A stretch of 64,000 nucleotides of DNA, taken from positions 62,001-126,000 of the forward strand of contig NZ_JAALEG010000002.1 of the NCBI RefSeq assembly GCF_011058165.1. Direction: 5' to 3'. The notes beneath the pieces were generated by a model, which searched no databases, was not told where the DNA came from, and worked only from the letters and a program-made list of their open reading frames with translations. Positions 30,880 through 39,859 of the stretch are shown here, one piece after another. Numbering within the stretch: position 1 is the first letter of the stretch; each line of letters opens with the position of its first letter. The translations under genes and the position numbers were made by a program. This stretch comes from Rhodococcus aetherivorans. Lineage in GTDB: Bacteria > Actinomycetota > Actinomycetes > Mycobacteriales > Mycobacteriaceae.

Positions 30880-32037
30880 CTACAATCCCAGCAGCTTGCT
30901 GATGATCTCGTTCATGATCTCGGTGGTGCCGCCGCCGATGCCGAGAACGCGGGCATCGCGGAAGTGGCGTTCGACCTCGCTCTCGCGCATGCAGCCGAGG
31001 CCGCCGAAGAGCTGCACCGACTCCATCACCGCGTGGTCGCACACCCGGACGGCGAAGTTCTTCGCCATCGACGTCTCGAGCAGCATCGCCTCGCCGTTCA
31101 CCCAGCGTTCGGCGACGGAGCGGCAAAAGGTGTGGGCCGCAGCGATCTCGGTTGCCGTCTCCGCGAGCCGGTGGCGCACCACCTGACGGCTCGACAGGGG
31201 CCGGCCGAACGTCTCGCGCGAACGGACCCACTCCACCGCCAGGTCGTAGCAACGCCGCGCGGTGGCGACGGCCTGGAACGCGAGCGAGAGCCGCTCGCCC
31301 TGGAACTGCTGCGCGATCTGTGCGAACCCGCTGTTCTCCTCGCCGATCAGGTTCGCGACGGGCACCCGCACGTCGTCGTAGAACAGCTCGGCGGTGTCCG
31401 AGCACAGCCAGCCCATCTTGTCGAGCTTGCGCGAGACCGTGAATCCCGGTGTGCCGGTGGGCACGACGATCAGCGAGATGCCCCCGGCTCCCGCCGCACC
31501 CGTGCGGACGGCGGTGGTGACGAAATCGGCGCGCGTGCCGGAGGTGATGTACAGCTTGGCGCCGTTGATCACGTACTCGTCGCCGTCGCGGCGGGCGGTG
31601 GTCCGGATGCCCGCGACGTCGGAACCCCCGCCCGGCTCGGTGATACCCAGCGAGCCGATCATCCGGCCCTCGAGGGCGGGCCGGGCGAACCGCTCGATCA
31701 GGTCCCGGTTCCCGGACGCGACGATGTGCGGGGTGGCGATGCCGTGGCTGAACAACGCGGAGATCAGGCCGGACGAGCCGCCCGCGAGGATGATCTCCTC
31801 GAGGATCGCGAGCATGTCGAGCGGGTTGCCGCCGGAACCGCCGTGCTCCTCGGCGACCGAGGCGCCGAGCAGCCCGGCGTCGGCCGCCGTGCGGTGCAGC
31901 TCGGGCGGGACGGCGCCCTCGCGCTCCCAGGTGTCGAGGTGCGGGAGGATCTCCTTGCGGGTGAAGTCGGCGGCGAGCCGGCGCAGCGCGGCCCGCTCGG
32001 GGGTGTCCCAGGTTTCCCTGTTCAACGTCGTGGTCAT
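30880..32037 (-). CDS. Acyl-CoA dehydrogenase
   Basis: FAD-dependent acyl-CoA dehydrogenase of 385 residues, introducing a 2,3 double bond in an acyl-CoA. GSLGITEPGGGSDVAGIRTTA and YVINGAKLYITSGTRAD are the central signatures. RLSLAFQAVATARRCYDLAVEWVRSRETFGRPLSSRQVVRHRLAE is the C-terminal helical part, and FGGLGCMRESEVERHFRDARVLGIGGGTTEIM lies around the flavin. The usual base Glu fits the TTEI context. Its ATG overlaps the stop of the enoyl-CoA hydratase gene (ATGA), making it the last gene of a thiolase-hydratase-dehydrogenase operon. Chain-length specificity cannot be read from the sequence. Confidence 0.92.
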   Translation of the reverse strand: MTTTLNRETWDTPERAALRRLAADFTRKEILPHLDTWEREGAVPPELHRTAADAGLLGASVAEEHGGSGGNPLDMLAILEEIILAGGSSGLISALFSHGIATPHIVASGNRDLIERFARPALEGRMIGSLGITEPGGGSDVAGIRTTARRDGDEYVINGAKLYITSGTRADFVTTAVRTGAAGAGGISLIVVPTGTPGFTVSRKLDKMGWLCSDTAELFYDDVRVPVANLIGEENSGFAQIAQQFQGERLSLAFQAVATARRCYDLAVEWVRSRETFGRPLSSRQVVRHRLAETATEIAAAHTFCRSVAERWVNGEAMLLETSMAKNFAVRVCDHAVMESVQLFGGLGCMRESEVERHFRDARVLGIGGGTTEIMNEIISKLLGL

Positions 32038-32828
32038 CGTCCGCTCCAGATGGGTGTGCGCTTCTCCATGAAGGCCATGACGCCCTCGAGGGTGTCGGCG
32101 CTGGTGGTCAGTCGGGCCAGGGCGGCGTCGGTCGCGGCCCACGCCTGTTCCTCGGACGGGACGATGCCGTCGACGATCCCGCGCGCGATCGTCTTGCTCG
32201 CCTGCACGGCCAGGGGTGCGCCGGCGGCGACGAGGTCGGCGAGTTCGAGCGCGGTGGTGAGGAGGTCGGTCCGCGGAACGACGCGGTTGACCAGACCCCA
32301 GCGCAGCGCGTCGGCCGCGGCCATCGGCTTGCCGGTGAGCACGAGCTCCATCGCGACGGCCCGCGGGAGGGCTTCGACGATCCGGAACACGCCGCCGGCG
32401 CCGGCGATGAGGCCGCGGTGGACCTCGGGCAGCCCGAATTCGGCGGTGTCGGCGGCGACGACGAGGTCGCTCGCGAGGGCGAGCTCGGTACCGCCGCCGA
32501 GGGCGGTGCCGTTGACCGCCGCGACGATCGGCTTGGTGATGTGGTGCCTGACCACGCCGGCGAAGCCCCAGTGCGCGGTCTCGGGCGGGGTCACCCCACC
32601 CGGGCCGGCGGTGCCGAGCGCCTTGAGATCGGCGCCGCCGCAGAACACGCTGTCCCCGGCGCCGGTGAGGACGACGACGCGCACGTCCGGATCCTTGTCG
32701 GCGCGTTCCCACGCCTCGCCGAGGCCGGTGTGCACGTCGGCGTCGATGCTGTTGGCGGCCTTGGGCCGGTTGATGGTGACGAGCAACGTGTGGCCGCGCT
32801 GCTCGACCAGGACGACGGGCTCGGTCAT
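32034..32828 (-). CDS. Enoyl-CoA hydratase/isomerase family protein
   Basis: Crotonase-fold protein of 264 residues. LVTINRPKAANSIDADVHTGLGEAW is at the N-terminus, the oxyanion-hole FCGGADLKAL is around 63, and AAVNGTALGGGTELALASDLVVAADTAEFGLPEVHRGLIAGAGG is around 105-148, with the catalytic Glu in GGGTE and the Glu in LPEV. This fits a true hydratase. It overlaps the thiolase-like gene (ATGA at 32825-32828) and the dehydrogenase gene (32034-32037), so the three are tightly coupled. Confidence 0.92.
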   Translation of the reverse strand: MTEPVVLVEQRGHTLLVTINRPKAANSIDADVHTGLGEAWERADKDPDVRVVVLTGAGDSVFCGGADLKALGTAGPGGVTPPETAHWGFAGVVRHHITKPIVAAVNGTALGGGTELALASDLVVAADTAEFGLPEVHRGLIAGAGGVFRIVEALPRAVAMELVLTGKPMAAADALRWGLVNRVVPRTDLLTTALELADLVAAGAPLAVQASKTIARGIVDGIVPSEEQAWAATDAALARLTTSADTLEGVMAFMEKRTPIWSGR

Positions 32829-34339
32829 GCGGGGGTCTCCTCGGGGACGGGGTCGGTCAGGGTGACGGTGAGGGCGCCACCGCGGTCGACGACGTGGACG
32901 GTGCGGCCGGCGAGGTCGGGACCGCCGGCGAGCACCGCCGCGCCCGCCGCATCGGTGTAGCCGGAGACCCGGCGGCCGTCGGGGGTGGTGCCCACCAGGA
33001 ACCCGATCGCCGGGTGGCCGTCGCGCCCGTATTCTGCGGTGGCCGTGTGGATCTCGACCTCTCCGGTGTAGTCGGCGGCGAACTCGGGTGCGGTGGCGGT
33101 CAGCACGCGGGGCTCGGGGTCGCCGACGTACCCGCGGGTGTGCGGGGCGGCGGCGAGCACGACGGTGTGCTGGTAGGTCAGGTAGCCGCCGTTGCCGTGG
33201 ACGAGGGCGATCTCGGCGTCGGTGCGCAGCCGGCGCGTGACGGCGACGAACGAGTGCAGCGTGTAGCTGTTGAGCGGTCCGCCGAAGAACGAGTGGCCGC
33301 CGGTGACGCTCGGGACGGTCTCGCGGGGCAGGCCGAGGTGCTCGATGAGCAACTTCGGCACCACGGGGAAGCAGCTGTAGGCGTCCACGATGTCGAGGTC
33401 GGCCGGCCGGAGATCGGTGCGTTCGAGGGTGCGGGCGAGGGCGTCGGCCAGCGCCGCGGACCGGCCGAAGTCGGCGCGGGCGAGGATGTCGGCCGGCTCG
33501 GTCGCGCCTGCACCGCCCCACACGTACACGATCCGGTCCTCGGCGACGCCGAGCTCGCGGGCGGTCGCGAGGGAGGTGACGACGACGGCGGCCGCCTGGT
33601 CGACGAACGGCATCGCGTTGAGCAGCAGCGGGTACGGGGCGGTGACCATCCGGTTGCGGGGGCCGACGGCGGTGATGTCCTCGGCGGTGCGCAGGTCCGG
33701 GTTCCAGGCGGCGGGGTTGCGGCCGGCGATCTCCGAGAACGCGGCGTACAGCTGGGCGGACCAGGCCAGCGACTCGTCGCGGGAGTGACCGAGTTCGTGG
33801 CTGAGCCGGGTCTCGAACAGCGGGTAGACGCGCGTGGGTGCGATCATCCCGGCGCGCTGCATGGCGGGGCTGCCGAGGTCGTCGGGGTCGAACGCCGGCG
33901 GCCCGCCGGGGTCGGTGGTCCAGCCGAGCGTGGCCGGGTCGGTGCCGGTCTTCGTCGCGGCGGTGACCGAGGCCTGGGACTCGCCGCCGACGAGCAGCGC
34001 GACACCCGCGGCGCCGGTGGCGATCTCGTGGGCGATCCGGTCGAGCAGGGCGGCCGGCCAGTGCCCGCCGATGGGGCTGGTGTGGGTGCGGACCGCTGCG
34101 GCGCCGAGACGCGCGGCGAGCAGGGCGGGCAGGTCGTCGTACGCCCAGCTCGCGGTCTTGACGGCGTACACGGAGTCGATGCGCTGGGCGAGTCCGTCGG
34201 CACCGGAGTCGGCGAGGGCGGCCACGGCGGCCTCGTGGATCAGGTCGAGCGGTTCGCGGGGGTCGGCGGGGGCGCCGGCGCGTCCGGAGCGCAGGTCGCC
34301 GACGCCGACGACGACGGGTACCCGGACAGGGTCGGTCAT
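32825..34339 (-). CDS. Thiolase-like (SCP2-type) acetyl-CoA acetyltransferase homologue
   Basis: 504-residue thiolase-superfamily protein with an additional C-terminal OB-like domain (from about 415). Recognisable parts are ALLVGGESQAS, DQAAAVVVTSLATARELG, IVDAYSCFPVVPKLLIEHLGL, VTGGHSFFGGPLNSYTLHSF and ALVHGNGGYLTYQHTVVL. The usual N-terminal thiolase nucleophile region (YAVKTASWAYDDLP) has no Cys, so standard thiolysis is doubtful. Such proteins often act in unusual acyl-CoA, steroid or terpenoid catabolism. It is first in the operon and divergent from a TetR regulator across a clear palindrome. Confidence 0.82.
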   Translation of the reverse strand: MTDPVRVPVVVGVGDLRSGRAGAPADPREPLDLIHEAAVAALADSGADGLAQRIDSVYAVKTASWAYDDLPALLAARLGAAAVRTHTSPIGGHWPAALLDRIAHEIATGAAGVALLVGGESQASVTAATKTGTDPATLGWTTDPGGPPAFDPDDLGSPAMQRAGMIAPTRVYPLFETRLSHELGHSRDESLAWSAQLYAAFSEIAGRNPAAWNPDLRTAEDITAVGPRNRMVTAPYPLLLNAMPFVDQAAAVVVTSLATARELGVAEDRIVYVWGGAGATEPADILARADFGRSAALADALARTLERTDLRPADLDIVDAYSCFPVVPKLLIEHLGLPRETVPSVTGGHSFFGGPLNSYTLHSFVAVTRRLRTDAEIALVHGNGGYLTYQHTVVLAAAPHTRGYVGDPEPRVLTATAPEFAADYTGEVEIHTATAEYGRDGHPAIGFLVGTTPDGRRVSGYTDAAGAAVLAGGPDLAGRTVHVVDRGGALTVTLTDPVPEETPA

Positions 34340-34387
34340 GGCGGTCCTCCGGGGGAGTTGTCCTGGGATCGGTCACCCGCACACTAA

Positions 34388-34408
34388 TACGGACTGATTC
34401 AGTCTGTA
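34388..34408. promoter_or_regulatory. Palindromic TetR-type operator
   Basis: Arms TACGGACTGA and TCAGTCTGTA flank a central T, with a single mismatch. The site lies between the TetR gene and the thiolase operon and could repress both. Confidence 0.75.
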
Positions 34409-34440
34409 AATGGGGTGGGGTGTCTGGCACACTGCAGACC

Positions 34441-35070
34441 GTGACCGAGCCGACCGTCCGTCGCCGGGGCCGACCCCGCGACGCCGACCTCGAGGACCGC
34501 GTCTACGACGCGGTGATCGAGGTCTACTCCGAGACCAGCTGGCGCGGCTTCACCATCGACGCGGTCGGCAGGCGCGCCCGGGTGGGCCGGGCGGCGCTGT
34601 ACCGGCGCTGGGCCACCAAGGACGAGTTGCTCGTGCAGGCCCTCGAGGCGCGCAGCCCGCTGCCGGTGCCGATCGACACCGGATCGTTGCGCTCGGACCT
34701 GGTCGAGCTCGTCACCCAGCTGCTGCGCGGCTACCGCACCACGCCCGGGCTGGTGAGCCTGCGCGTCGCGCTCGACGCCCGCGTGCACCCGGACCTGCTG
34801 GCCAACCTGACCACCACGCTCAACCGGAGCCGCCTCGTCGCGGCCCGCACCATCGTGCTGCGGGCGGTCGAGCGGGGCGAGCTGCCCCCGGCGGTCTCGG
34901 TGACCCTGCTGCTCGAGATGGTCACCGGCGCGGCGCTCAGTCACGTGCTGTTCTCCCTCGCCGACCCGGGATCGGCGGCGGACGACGACGCCTATGCCCG
35001 CACGCTCGTCGACGCCGCGATCCGGGCGCTGGTCGCGGAACGGGAACACGATCCAGGTGCCGTGACCTAA
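34441..35070 (+). CDS. TetR-family transcriptional regulator
   Basis: 209 residues from the GTG at 34441 (the frame opens at 34420). N-terminal HTH: RRRGRPRDADLEDRVYDAVIEVYSETSWRGFTIDAVGRRARVGRAALYRRWATKDELLVQALEAR, with the GRAALYRRW recognition helix. The C-terminal ligand domain includes LLRGYRTTPGLVSLRVALDARVHPDL. It is divergent from the thiolase-hydratase-dehydrogenase operon and almost certainly controls it through the palindrome at 34388-34408. The inducer is probably an acyl-CoA of the pathway (inference). Confidence 0.9.
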   Translation: MTEPTVRRRGRPRDADLEDRVYDAVIEVYSETSWRGFTIDAVGRRARVGRAALYRRWATKDELLVQALEARSPLPVPIDTGSLRSDLVELVTQLLRGYRTTPGLVSLRVALDARVHPDLLANLTTTLNRSRLVAARTIVLRAVERGELPPAVSVTLLLEMVTGAALSHVLFSLADPGSAADDDAYARTLVDAAIRALVAEREHDPGAVT

Positions 35071-35171
35071 CTGCAATCGAATTGCCCGGCGAGCCGCCGA
35101 AATCGATACCCTCCGAGGGTGATCCCGGCTAGCCTGGCTGACAGGTCTTACCTGTGGTGGGAGGCGCGAGA

Positions 35172-35651
35172 ATGGATCTGCAGGCGATAGGTGAGATCGA
35201 GCGGCTGAAGTACCGCTACGCGCGGGCGCTCGACACGAAGTCGTGGATCGAACTGGCCGACACCATGGTTCCCGAGGCCACCGCCGTCTACGGCGAGCAC
35301 CTGAGTTTCGAGTCGCGCGACGCGTTCCTGAACTTCCTCGAGAACACCCTCGGATCCCACGTCATCACCGAACATCACTGTGGCCATCCCGAGATCGACG
35401 TCGAGGGCGACACGGCCACGGGCATCTGGTTCCTGGCCGACACGGTGGTGGTGCCCGAGGACGGGCTGGTGATGCGCGGGTCCGCCTACTACCACGACCG
35501 CTATGTGCGTTGCTCCGACGGGAGCTGGCGCATCTCCCATACCGGATACGAAAGAAACTGGGAGACAGTCACATCCGTGTCCGACATGCCCAGCTTCCGG
35601 CTCACGTCGAACCGGTGGTCGCTGCTGCAGCAGCCGCCCCGCGCATCCTGA
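35172..35651 (+). CDS. SnoaL/NTF2-like protein
   Basis: 159-residue alpha+beta-barrel protein. It starts IGEIERLKYRYARALDTKSWIELADTMVPEATAVYGEHLSFESRDAF and contains TEHHCGHPEIDVEGDTATGIWFLADTVV and SAYYHDRYVRCSDGSWRISHTGYERNW. This is the usual SnoaL-like 4 arrangement, with Tyr/Asp/His lining the cavity. The ATG at 35172 has GGGAGG 7 nt upstream. Members include isomerases, dehydratases and non-enzymes, so function is unassigned. A VOC protein follows 28 nt downstream. Confidence 0.85.
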   Translation: MDLQAIGEIERLKYRYARALDTKSWIELADTMVPEATAVYGEHLSFESRDAFLNFLENTLGSHVITEHHCGHPEIDVEGDTATGIWFLADTVVVPEDGLVMRGSAYYHDRYVRCSDGSWRISHTGYERNWETVTSVSDMPSFRLTSNRWSLLQQPPRAS

Positions 35652-35679
35652 ACCACCCGAGAGGAGGGGACCCCGCCCG

Positions 35680-36126
35680 ATGACCGCGACCGACACCGAA
35701 GTCTTCCCCCGGGCCGGTGCGCTCCCGTACCTCATCGTGGCGCGCGCCCGCAGCGCCATCGACTGGTACCGGCAGGTGTTCGGCGCGACACTGGCCGCGG
35801 ACCCCGTGGTGCTGGAGGACGGCCGGATCGGGCACGCCGAGCTGGTCTTTCCGACCGGAATGGTCTACCTCGCGGAGGAGTTCCCCGAGATGGGCCTGGC
35901 CGCGCCCGAGGCCGGCGCGACGTCGGTGAGCCTGATGCTGCCGGTCGCCGACACCGACGCCGTTCTCGCGAAGGCCCACGACGCCGGCGGCACCGTCGAG
36001 CGCTGGATCGCCGAGAGCCACGGTCACCGCAACGCCACGCTGCTCGATCCGTTCGGGCACCGCTGGCTGCTCATCGGCCCCCCGACCGGTCGCCGGCAGG
36101 ACGGCACCGCCGGTACCGGACAGTAG
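35680..36126 (+). CDS. VOC-family protein (PhnB/YdhR-like glyoxalase fold)
   Basis: 148-residue VOC protein. The first half reads LPYLIVARARSAIDWYRQVFGATLAADPVVLEDGRIGHAELVF; the second reads VSLMLPVADTDAVLAKAHDAGGTVERWIAESHGHRNATLLDPFGHRWLL. These PhnB-like proteins often lack strong metal sites; Glu in HAELVF and His in FGHRWLL are candidate ligands. The ATG at 35680 is preceded by GAGGAGGGGA, a strong site. Likely co-transcribed with the SnoaL-like gene. Confidence 0.85.
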   Translation: MTATDTEVFPRAGALPYLIVARARSAIDWYRQVFGATLAADPVVLEDGRIGHAELVFPTGMVYLAEEFPEMGLAAPEAGATSVSLMLPVADTDAVLAKAHDAGGTVERWIAESHGHRNATLLDPFGHRWLLIGPPTGRRQDGTAGTGQ

Positions 36127-36196
36127 GCCGCGGTGCGCCGAGTTCGACACGCGCGCCGCCGGGCTCACACGATCGGCCGTCGGGGGAGCGGCCCGG

Positions 36197-36202
36197 TAGG
36201 CT
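36197..36202 (+). promoter_or_regulatory. Putative -10 (TAGGCT) for a leaderless gene at 36210
   Basis: TAGGCT lies 7 nt before the GTG start. This is the same hexamer and spacing as at rsmI, and no ribosome binding site is seen. Confidence 0.5.
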
Positions 36203-36209
36203 CCGCCCC

Positions 36210-37247
36210 GTGACCGACACCTTCATCCGCACCCGCGTCGCCAACGGCATCGGCGAGGTGGTGCTCGACCGGCCGGTGGCGCTCAACGCCCTCGACTCGT
36301 CGATGATCCGCGACATGTACGAGGCCCTGCTGGCATGGCGCGACGACCCCGAGATCACCGCGGTGCTGGTCACCAGCGCATCCGACCGGGCGTTCTGCGC
36401 GGGCGGCGACATCAAGCCGGTCCGGGACGCCGCCGTGGCCGGCGACACCGCCACGGTGCGGGACTACTTCGCGAACGAGTACCGGCTCGACGAACTGGTC
36501 GCCACCTACCCCAAGCCGTATCTCGCGCTCCTCGACGGCGTCACGATGGGCGGCGGGCTGGGCATCTCGGTACACGGCGCGGTGCGCGTCGTGACGGAGA
36601 AGGCGATGCTGGCGATGCCGGAGACGGCGATCGGCTTCATCCCCGACGTCGGCGCCAGCCACTTCCTGCCGCGGCTGCGCGGCACCACCGCCCGCTGCGA
36701 CGCGGTCGGCCTGTATCTGGCGCTGACCGGCGCCCGCGCCGACGCGGGCGACGCCATCGCCGTCGGCCTGGCCACCCACTTCGTTCCCAGTCACCGGATC
36801 GAAGCCCTCGCCGACCGGATCCGCGAGGGACACTGGCAGCTGGCGCTCGACGAGTTCGCCGAGGCGGCCCCCGCATCGGCGATCGCCGACCGCTACGCCG
36901 ACATCGACGCGGTGTTCGGCGACGGCACCGTCGCCGACGCCGTCGAACGGCTCTCCGGCGACCACGACCTCGACGAGCAGTGGGCCGTCACCACCCGCGC
37001 GGCGCTGTGCGCGGCGTCCCCGACGAGCCTCTGGGCCACCGCGGAGCTGCTGCGTCGCGGCGCCGAGAGCACCCTGGGCGAGTGCTTCGCGCGGGAACTC
37101 GAGGTCGCGGTGCGGATCACCGCCGAGCCCGACTTCGCCGAGGGGGTGCGCGCGGTGCTCGTCGACAAGGACCGCAACCCGTCGTGGTCGCCGCGGGGGA
37201 TCGGCGAGGTGGACCCGGCCGTCGTCGCGGGGCTGTTCCGGGAGTAG
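36210..37247 (+). CDS. 3-hydroxyisobutyryl-CoA hydrolase-type crotonase
   Basis: 345-residue crotonase-superfamily protein of the long HIBCH type. GEVVLDRPVALNALDSSMI, FCAGGDIKPVRDAAVAGD (oxyanion hole), YLALLDGVTMGGGLGISVHGAVRVVTEKAMLAMPETAIGFIPDVGASHFLPRL, and a C-terminal REGHWQ, LGECFARELEVAVRITAEPDFAEGVRAVLVDKDRNPSWSP. The C-terminal FxEGVRAxLxDKDxxPxW signature is typical of HIBYL-CoA hydrolases of valine catabolism. Such annotations can also cover enoyl-CoA hydratases. The GTG at 36210 is chosen with the upstream TAGGCT. Confidence 0.88.
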   Translation: MTDTFIRTRVANGIGEVVLDRPVALNALDSSMIRDMYEALLAWRDDPEITAVLVTSASDRAFCAGGDIKPVRDAAVAGDTATVRDYFANEYRLDELVATYPKPYLALLDGVTMGGGLGISVHGAVRVVTEKAMLAMPETAIGFIPDVGASHFLPRLRGTTARCDAVGLYLALTGARADAGDAIAVGLATHFVPSHRIEALADRIREGHWQLALDEFAEAAPASAIADRYADIDAVFGDGTVADAVERLSGDHDLDEQWAVTTRAALCAASPTSLWATAELLRRGAESTLGECFARELEVAVRITAEPDFAEGVRAVLVDKDRNPSWSPRGIGEVDPAVVAGLFRE

Positions 37248-37297
37248 ACGCTCGGCCGGCCGCAGTCCCGCGCGGGGAGTGGGGCACGACGAGACGA

Positions 37298-37369
37298 CGC
37301 ATCCGCGCACGAAATCCTCAGCAGTGCAGTTTGTTTCGTGCGTTGCCGACCGGCGGGGGCGCGGATGCG
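37298..37369. terminator. Inverted repeat between converging genes, probable terminator
   Basis: CGCATCCGCG (37298-37307) pairs with CGCGGATGCG (37360-37369). Inside it CACGAAA (37308-37314) pairs with TTTCGTG (37334-37340), giving a long interrupted hairpin. Confidence 0.6.
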
Positions 37370-37373
37370 GGCG

Positions 37374-37907
37374 TCAGCGTGCGGTGCGCTGCGGCGCGAG
37401 CAGGTCGACGACGATCTCCTGGCCGCCCAGCACGGCGCGGATCTCCGGGTTCTCGAACCCGCCCGCGACGAGGTACTCGCCGAGCAGGGTGAGCAGTTCG
37501 TCGGTGCCGATCGTCGGGTCGGAGGCGGGGGGCCGCTGCGCGCGGGCGGCGAGTTCGGTGTGCGCCAGTCGCGCCGCGATCCGCACGGATGCCACTCCCA
37601 TCGAGTTGCGGCGCGACGCGGCGGTCGGCGTGCTGTCCGCGGCGACGCCGTTCGTGCCGGCGACGATCTCGTCGAAGCTCGGCAGCGAGAGCGGATCGGT
37701 GCCGTTGCCACCGGCCTCGTCGGCGACGTCGTGGTCCGCCGCGTGGCTTCCCACCGAGTGCGGGGCGGACGCGCCGTTACCGGTCAGGGTTCCCGGCAGG
37801 GGATAGACGAAGGTGCCCGCCCGCTTGGGCCCCGGCGACTCGTCCGCAGGGTCGGAACGGCCGCGCAGCGGCGTGCCGTCGGTCGGTGCGGCCGAGTCGT
37901 CGTCCAT
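37374..37907 (-). CDS. Hypothetical protein (177 aa), disordered N-terminus
   Basis: No family recognised. The first 115 residues are rich in Asp, Pro, Ser and Gly and probably disordered. The C-terminal 70 residues (SMGVASVRIAARLAHTELAARAQR, IGTDELLTLLGEYLVAGGFENPEIRAVLGGQEIVVDLL) look like a compact alpha/beta domain. The ATG at 37907 has AGGAG 7 nt upstream. Upstream on the same strand lies prfC (stop 37993), 85 nt away. Confidence 0.65.
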   Translation of the reverse strand: MDDDSAAPTDGTPLRGRSDPADESPGPKRAGTFVYPLPGTLTGNGASAPHSVGSHAADHDVADEAGGNGTDPLSLPSFDEIVAGTNGVAADSTPTAASRRNSMGVASVRIAARLAHTELAARAQRPPASDPTIGTDELLTLLGEYLVAGGFENPEIRAVLGGQEIVVDLLAPQRTAR

Positions 37908-37992
37908 GAACGCTCCTGACATCCGCGAGCTCGGTCGGCTCGACGGCACAGCAAACTACCAGTAACACCAGCCCCACGCACCACGGGCGTCC

Positions 37993-39660
37993 CTAATCGG
38001 CGGTGGCCACCAGCGGCTCGAGGGTGAGCTCGGGAAGTTCCTTCTGGATGTACTGCAGCCGCCACTTGTCGCTCACCAGCGCCAGCAGCACCCCGTCCGA
38101 GCGGGTGAAGACCTCGACGCCGCGCTGCCGGTTCAGCTCGTCCGCCGAGGCCGCGTCGGTGCGGCGGGCCAGCGCGTAGCCGAGCGGTTCCATCCGCGGC
38201 TCGACGTTGTACTCGGCCTTCATCCGGGCCGCCACCACCTCGAACTGCATGGGACCGACGGCTGCCATCACCGGGGACGCGTCGCCGCGGATGTCGTTGC
38301 GCAGGATCTGCACCACGCCTTCGGAGTCGAGTTGATCGACGGCCTTGCGGAACTGCTTGTACTTCGAGGCGCTCTCGGCGCGCAGGATCGAGAAGTGCTC
38401 GGGCGCGAACGACGGGATCGGCGGGAACTCCACCTTCCTGTCCACGTACAGGGTGTGCCCGGGCGCGAGAGCCGTGGCGTTGACCAGGCCGACCACGTCG
38501 CCGGGGTAGGCGTTCTCGACCGTGGACCGTTCCCGGCCGAACACCGTCAGCGCGTACTTGGTGGCGAACGGCTTGCCCGTCTGCGCGTGCGTGACGACCA
38601 TGCCGCGCTCGAACACCCCGGACACCACCCGCATGAACGCCAGGCGGTCGCGGTGCGCGGTGTCCATGCCCGCCTGCACCTTGAACACCACGGCGCTGAA
38701 CGGGTCGTCCACGTTGCGGGAGTTGCCGTTCACGTCGAGCCGGGCGCGCGGCGGCGGCGCCAGCGCGACGAGGGTGTCGAGGATCTGCCGGACACCGAAG
38801 TTGAGCATCGCCGACGCGAAGATCACCGGCGAGGTCTGCCCGGCCAGGAACAGCTCCTGGTCGTGGTCCTGCCCGCTGGCCGACAGCAGCTCCGACTCCT
38901 CGGCCGCCTCGATCCACGTCTCGCCCTCGCGGTCCTCGGCCTCGCCGGGGGAGAGCCGGTCCTCGGGGGCGATCTTCGCGCCGCCGGCGGTGCGGGTGAA
39001 CTTGACGTACTCGACCGGTGCGCCGTCCTCGCCGCGGCGCAGCAGGCCGCGGAAGTCGCCGGCGATGCCGACGGGCCAGAACAGGGGGGTGGGGGTCAGG
39101 CCGATGCGCTCGTCGATCTCGTCGAGCAGTTCCAGCGGGGTGCGGCCGGGCCGGTCCCACTTGTTGATCACGGTGATGACGGGGATGCCCCGGTGCCGGC
39201 ACACCTGGAACAGCTTGAGCGTCTGCGGCTCGAGGCCCTTGGCGGCGTCGATGAGCATCACCGCCGCATCCACGGCGGTGAGCACCCGGTAGGTGTCCTC
39301 GGAGAAGTCGGAGTGGCCGGGGGTGTCGACGAGGTTGATCACGTTGACGACGTCGTCGCCGGACTCCTCGGAGCGATAGTTGAACTGCAGCGCCGTGGAG
39401 CTGACGGAGATGCCGCGGGCCTTCTCCATCTCCATCCAGTCGGACACGGTGGACTTGCGCCCGGCCTTGCCGTGCACCGCACCGGCCTCCGCGATGACCT
39501 TCGCATGCAGGGCCAGCGCCTCGGTCAGCGTGGACTTGCCGGCGTCCGGGTGGGAGATCACTGCGAAGGTGCGGCGGCGACCCGCTTCCGCGAGCACTTC
39601 CTTCGACGACACGGCGGTGGTGCCGGCGTCGTTGCCGGTGGAAACGGGCGGGGTAGTCAA
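37993..39660 (-). CDS. prfC: Peptide chain release factor 3
   Basis: Translational GTPase of 555 residues that recycles RF1/RF2 from the ribosome. G1 is [12 protein letters not shown]; the switch region [18 protein letters not shown] is followed by G3 [14 protein letters not shown] and G4 NKWDR. Domains II-III follow ([51 protein letters not shown]). Length is normal. The best start is TTG at 39660 ([11 protein letters not shown]) with GAGAGG about 10 nt upstream. The longer open frame upstream is unrelated. Divergent from the fatty-acyl ligase gene, about 200 bp apart. Confidence 0.93.
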   Translation of the reverse strand: MTTPPVSTGNDAGTTAVSSKEVLAEAGRRRTFAVISHPDAGKSTLTEALALHAKVIAEAGAVHGKAGRKSTVSDWMEMEKARGISVSSTALQFNYRSEESGDDVVNVINLVDTPGHSDFSEDTYRVLTAVDAAVMLIDAAKGLEPQTLKLFQVCRHRGIPVITVINKWDRPGRTPLELLDEIDERIGLTPTPLFWPVGIAGDFRGLLRRGEDGAPVEYVKFTRTAGGAKIAPEDRLSPGEAEDREGETWIEAAEESELLSASGQDHDQELFLAGQTSPVIFASAMLNFGVRQILDTLVALAPPPRARLDVNGNSRNVDDPFSAVVFKVQAGMDTAHRDRLAFMRVVSGVFERGMVVTHAQTGKPFATKYALTVFGRERSTVENAYPGDVVGLVNATALAPGHTLYVDRKVEFPPIPSFAPEHFSILRAESASKYKQFRKAVDQLDSEGVVQILRNDIRGDASPVMAAVGPMQFEVVAARMKAEYNVEPRMEPLGYALARRTDAASADELNRQRGVEVFTRSDGVLLALVSDKWRLQYIQKELPELTLEPLVATAD

Positions 39661-39859
39661 CGCAGGAGAACCTCTCGAAGCGGATGTGCGGCTCGTGGAT
39701 GCGCGCGGGCGGCTCGCGCATCGCAGACAACTCGTCCATGTTACTCGGCGATTGAATGTCGATTTCCGCCAGATTCGGTCACATTCGCCGAAGAGACTCC
39801 CCCTCGGCGCGGATCGGGGGCACCCTGGGCGTGGTCGTATCCGGCGTGAGGAGTGGTTC

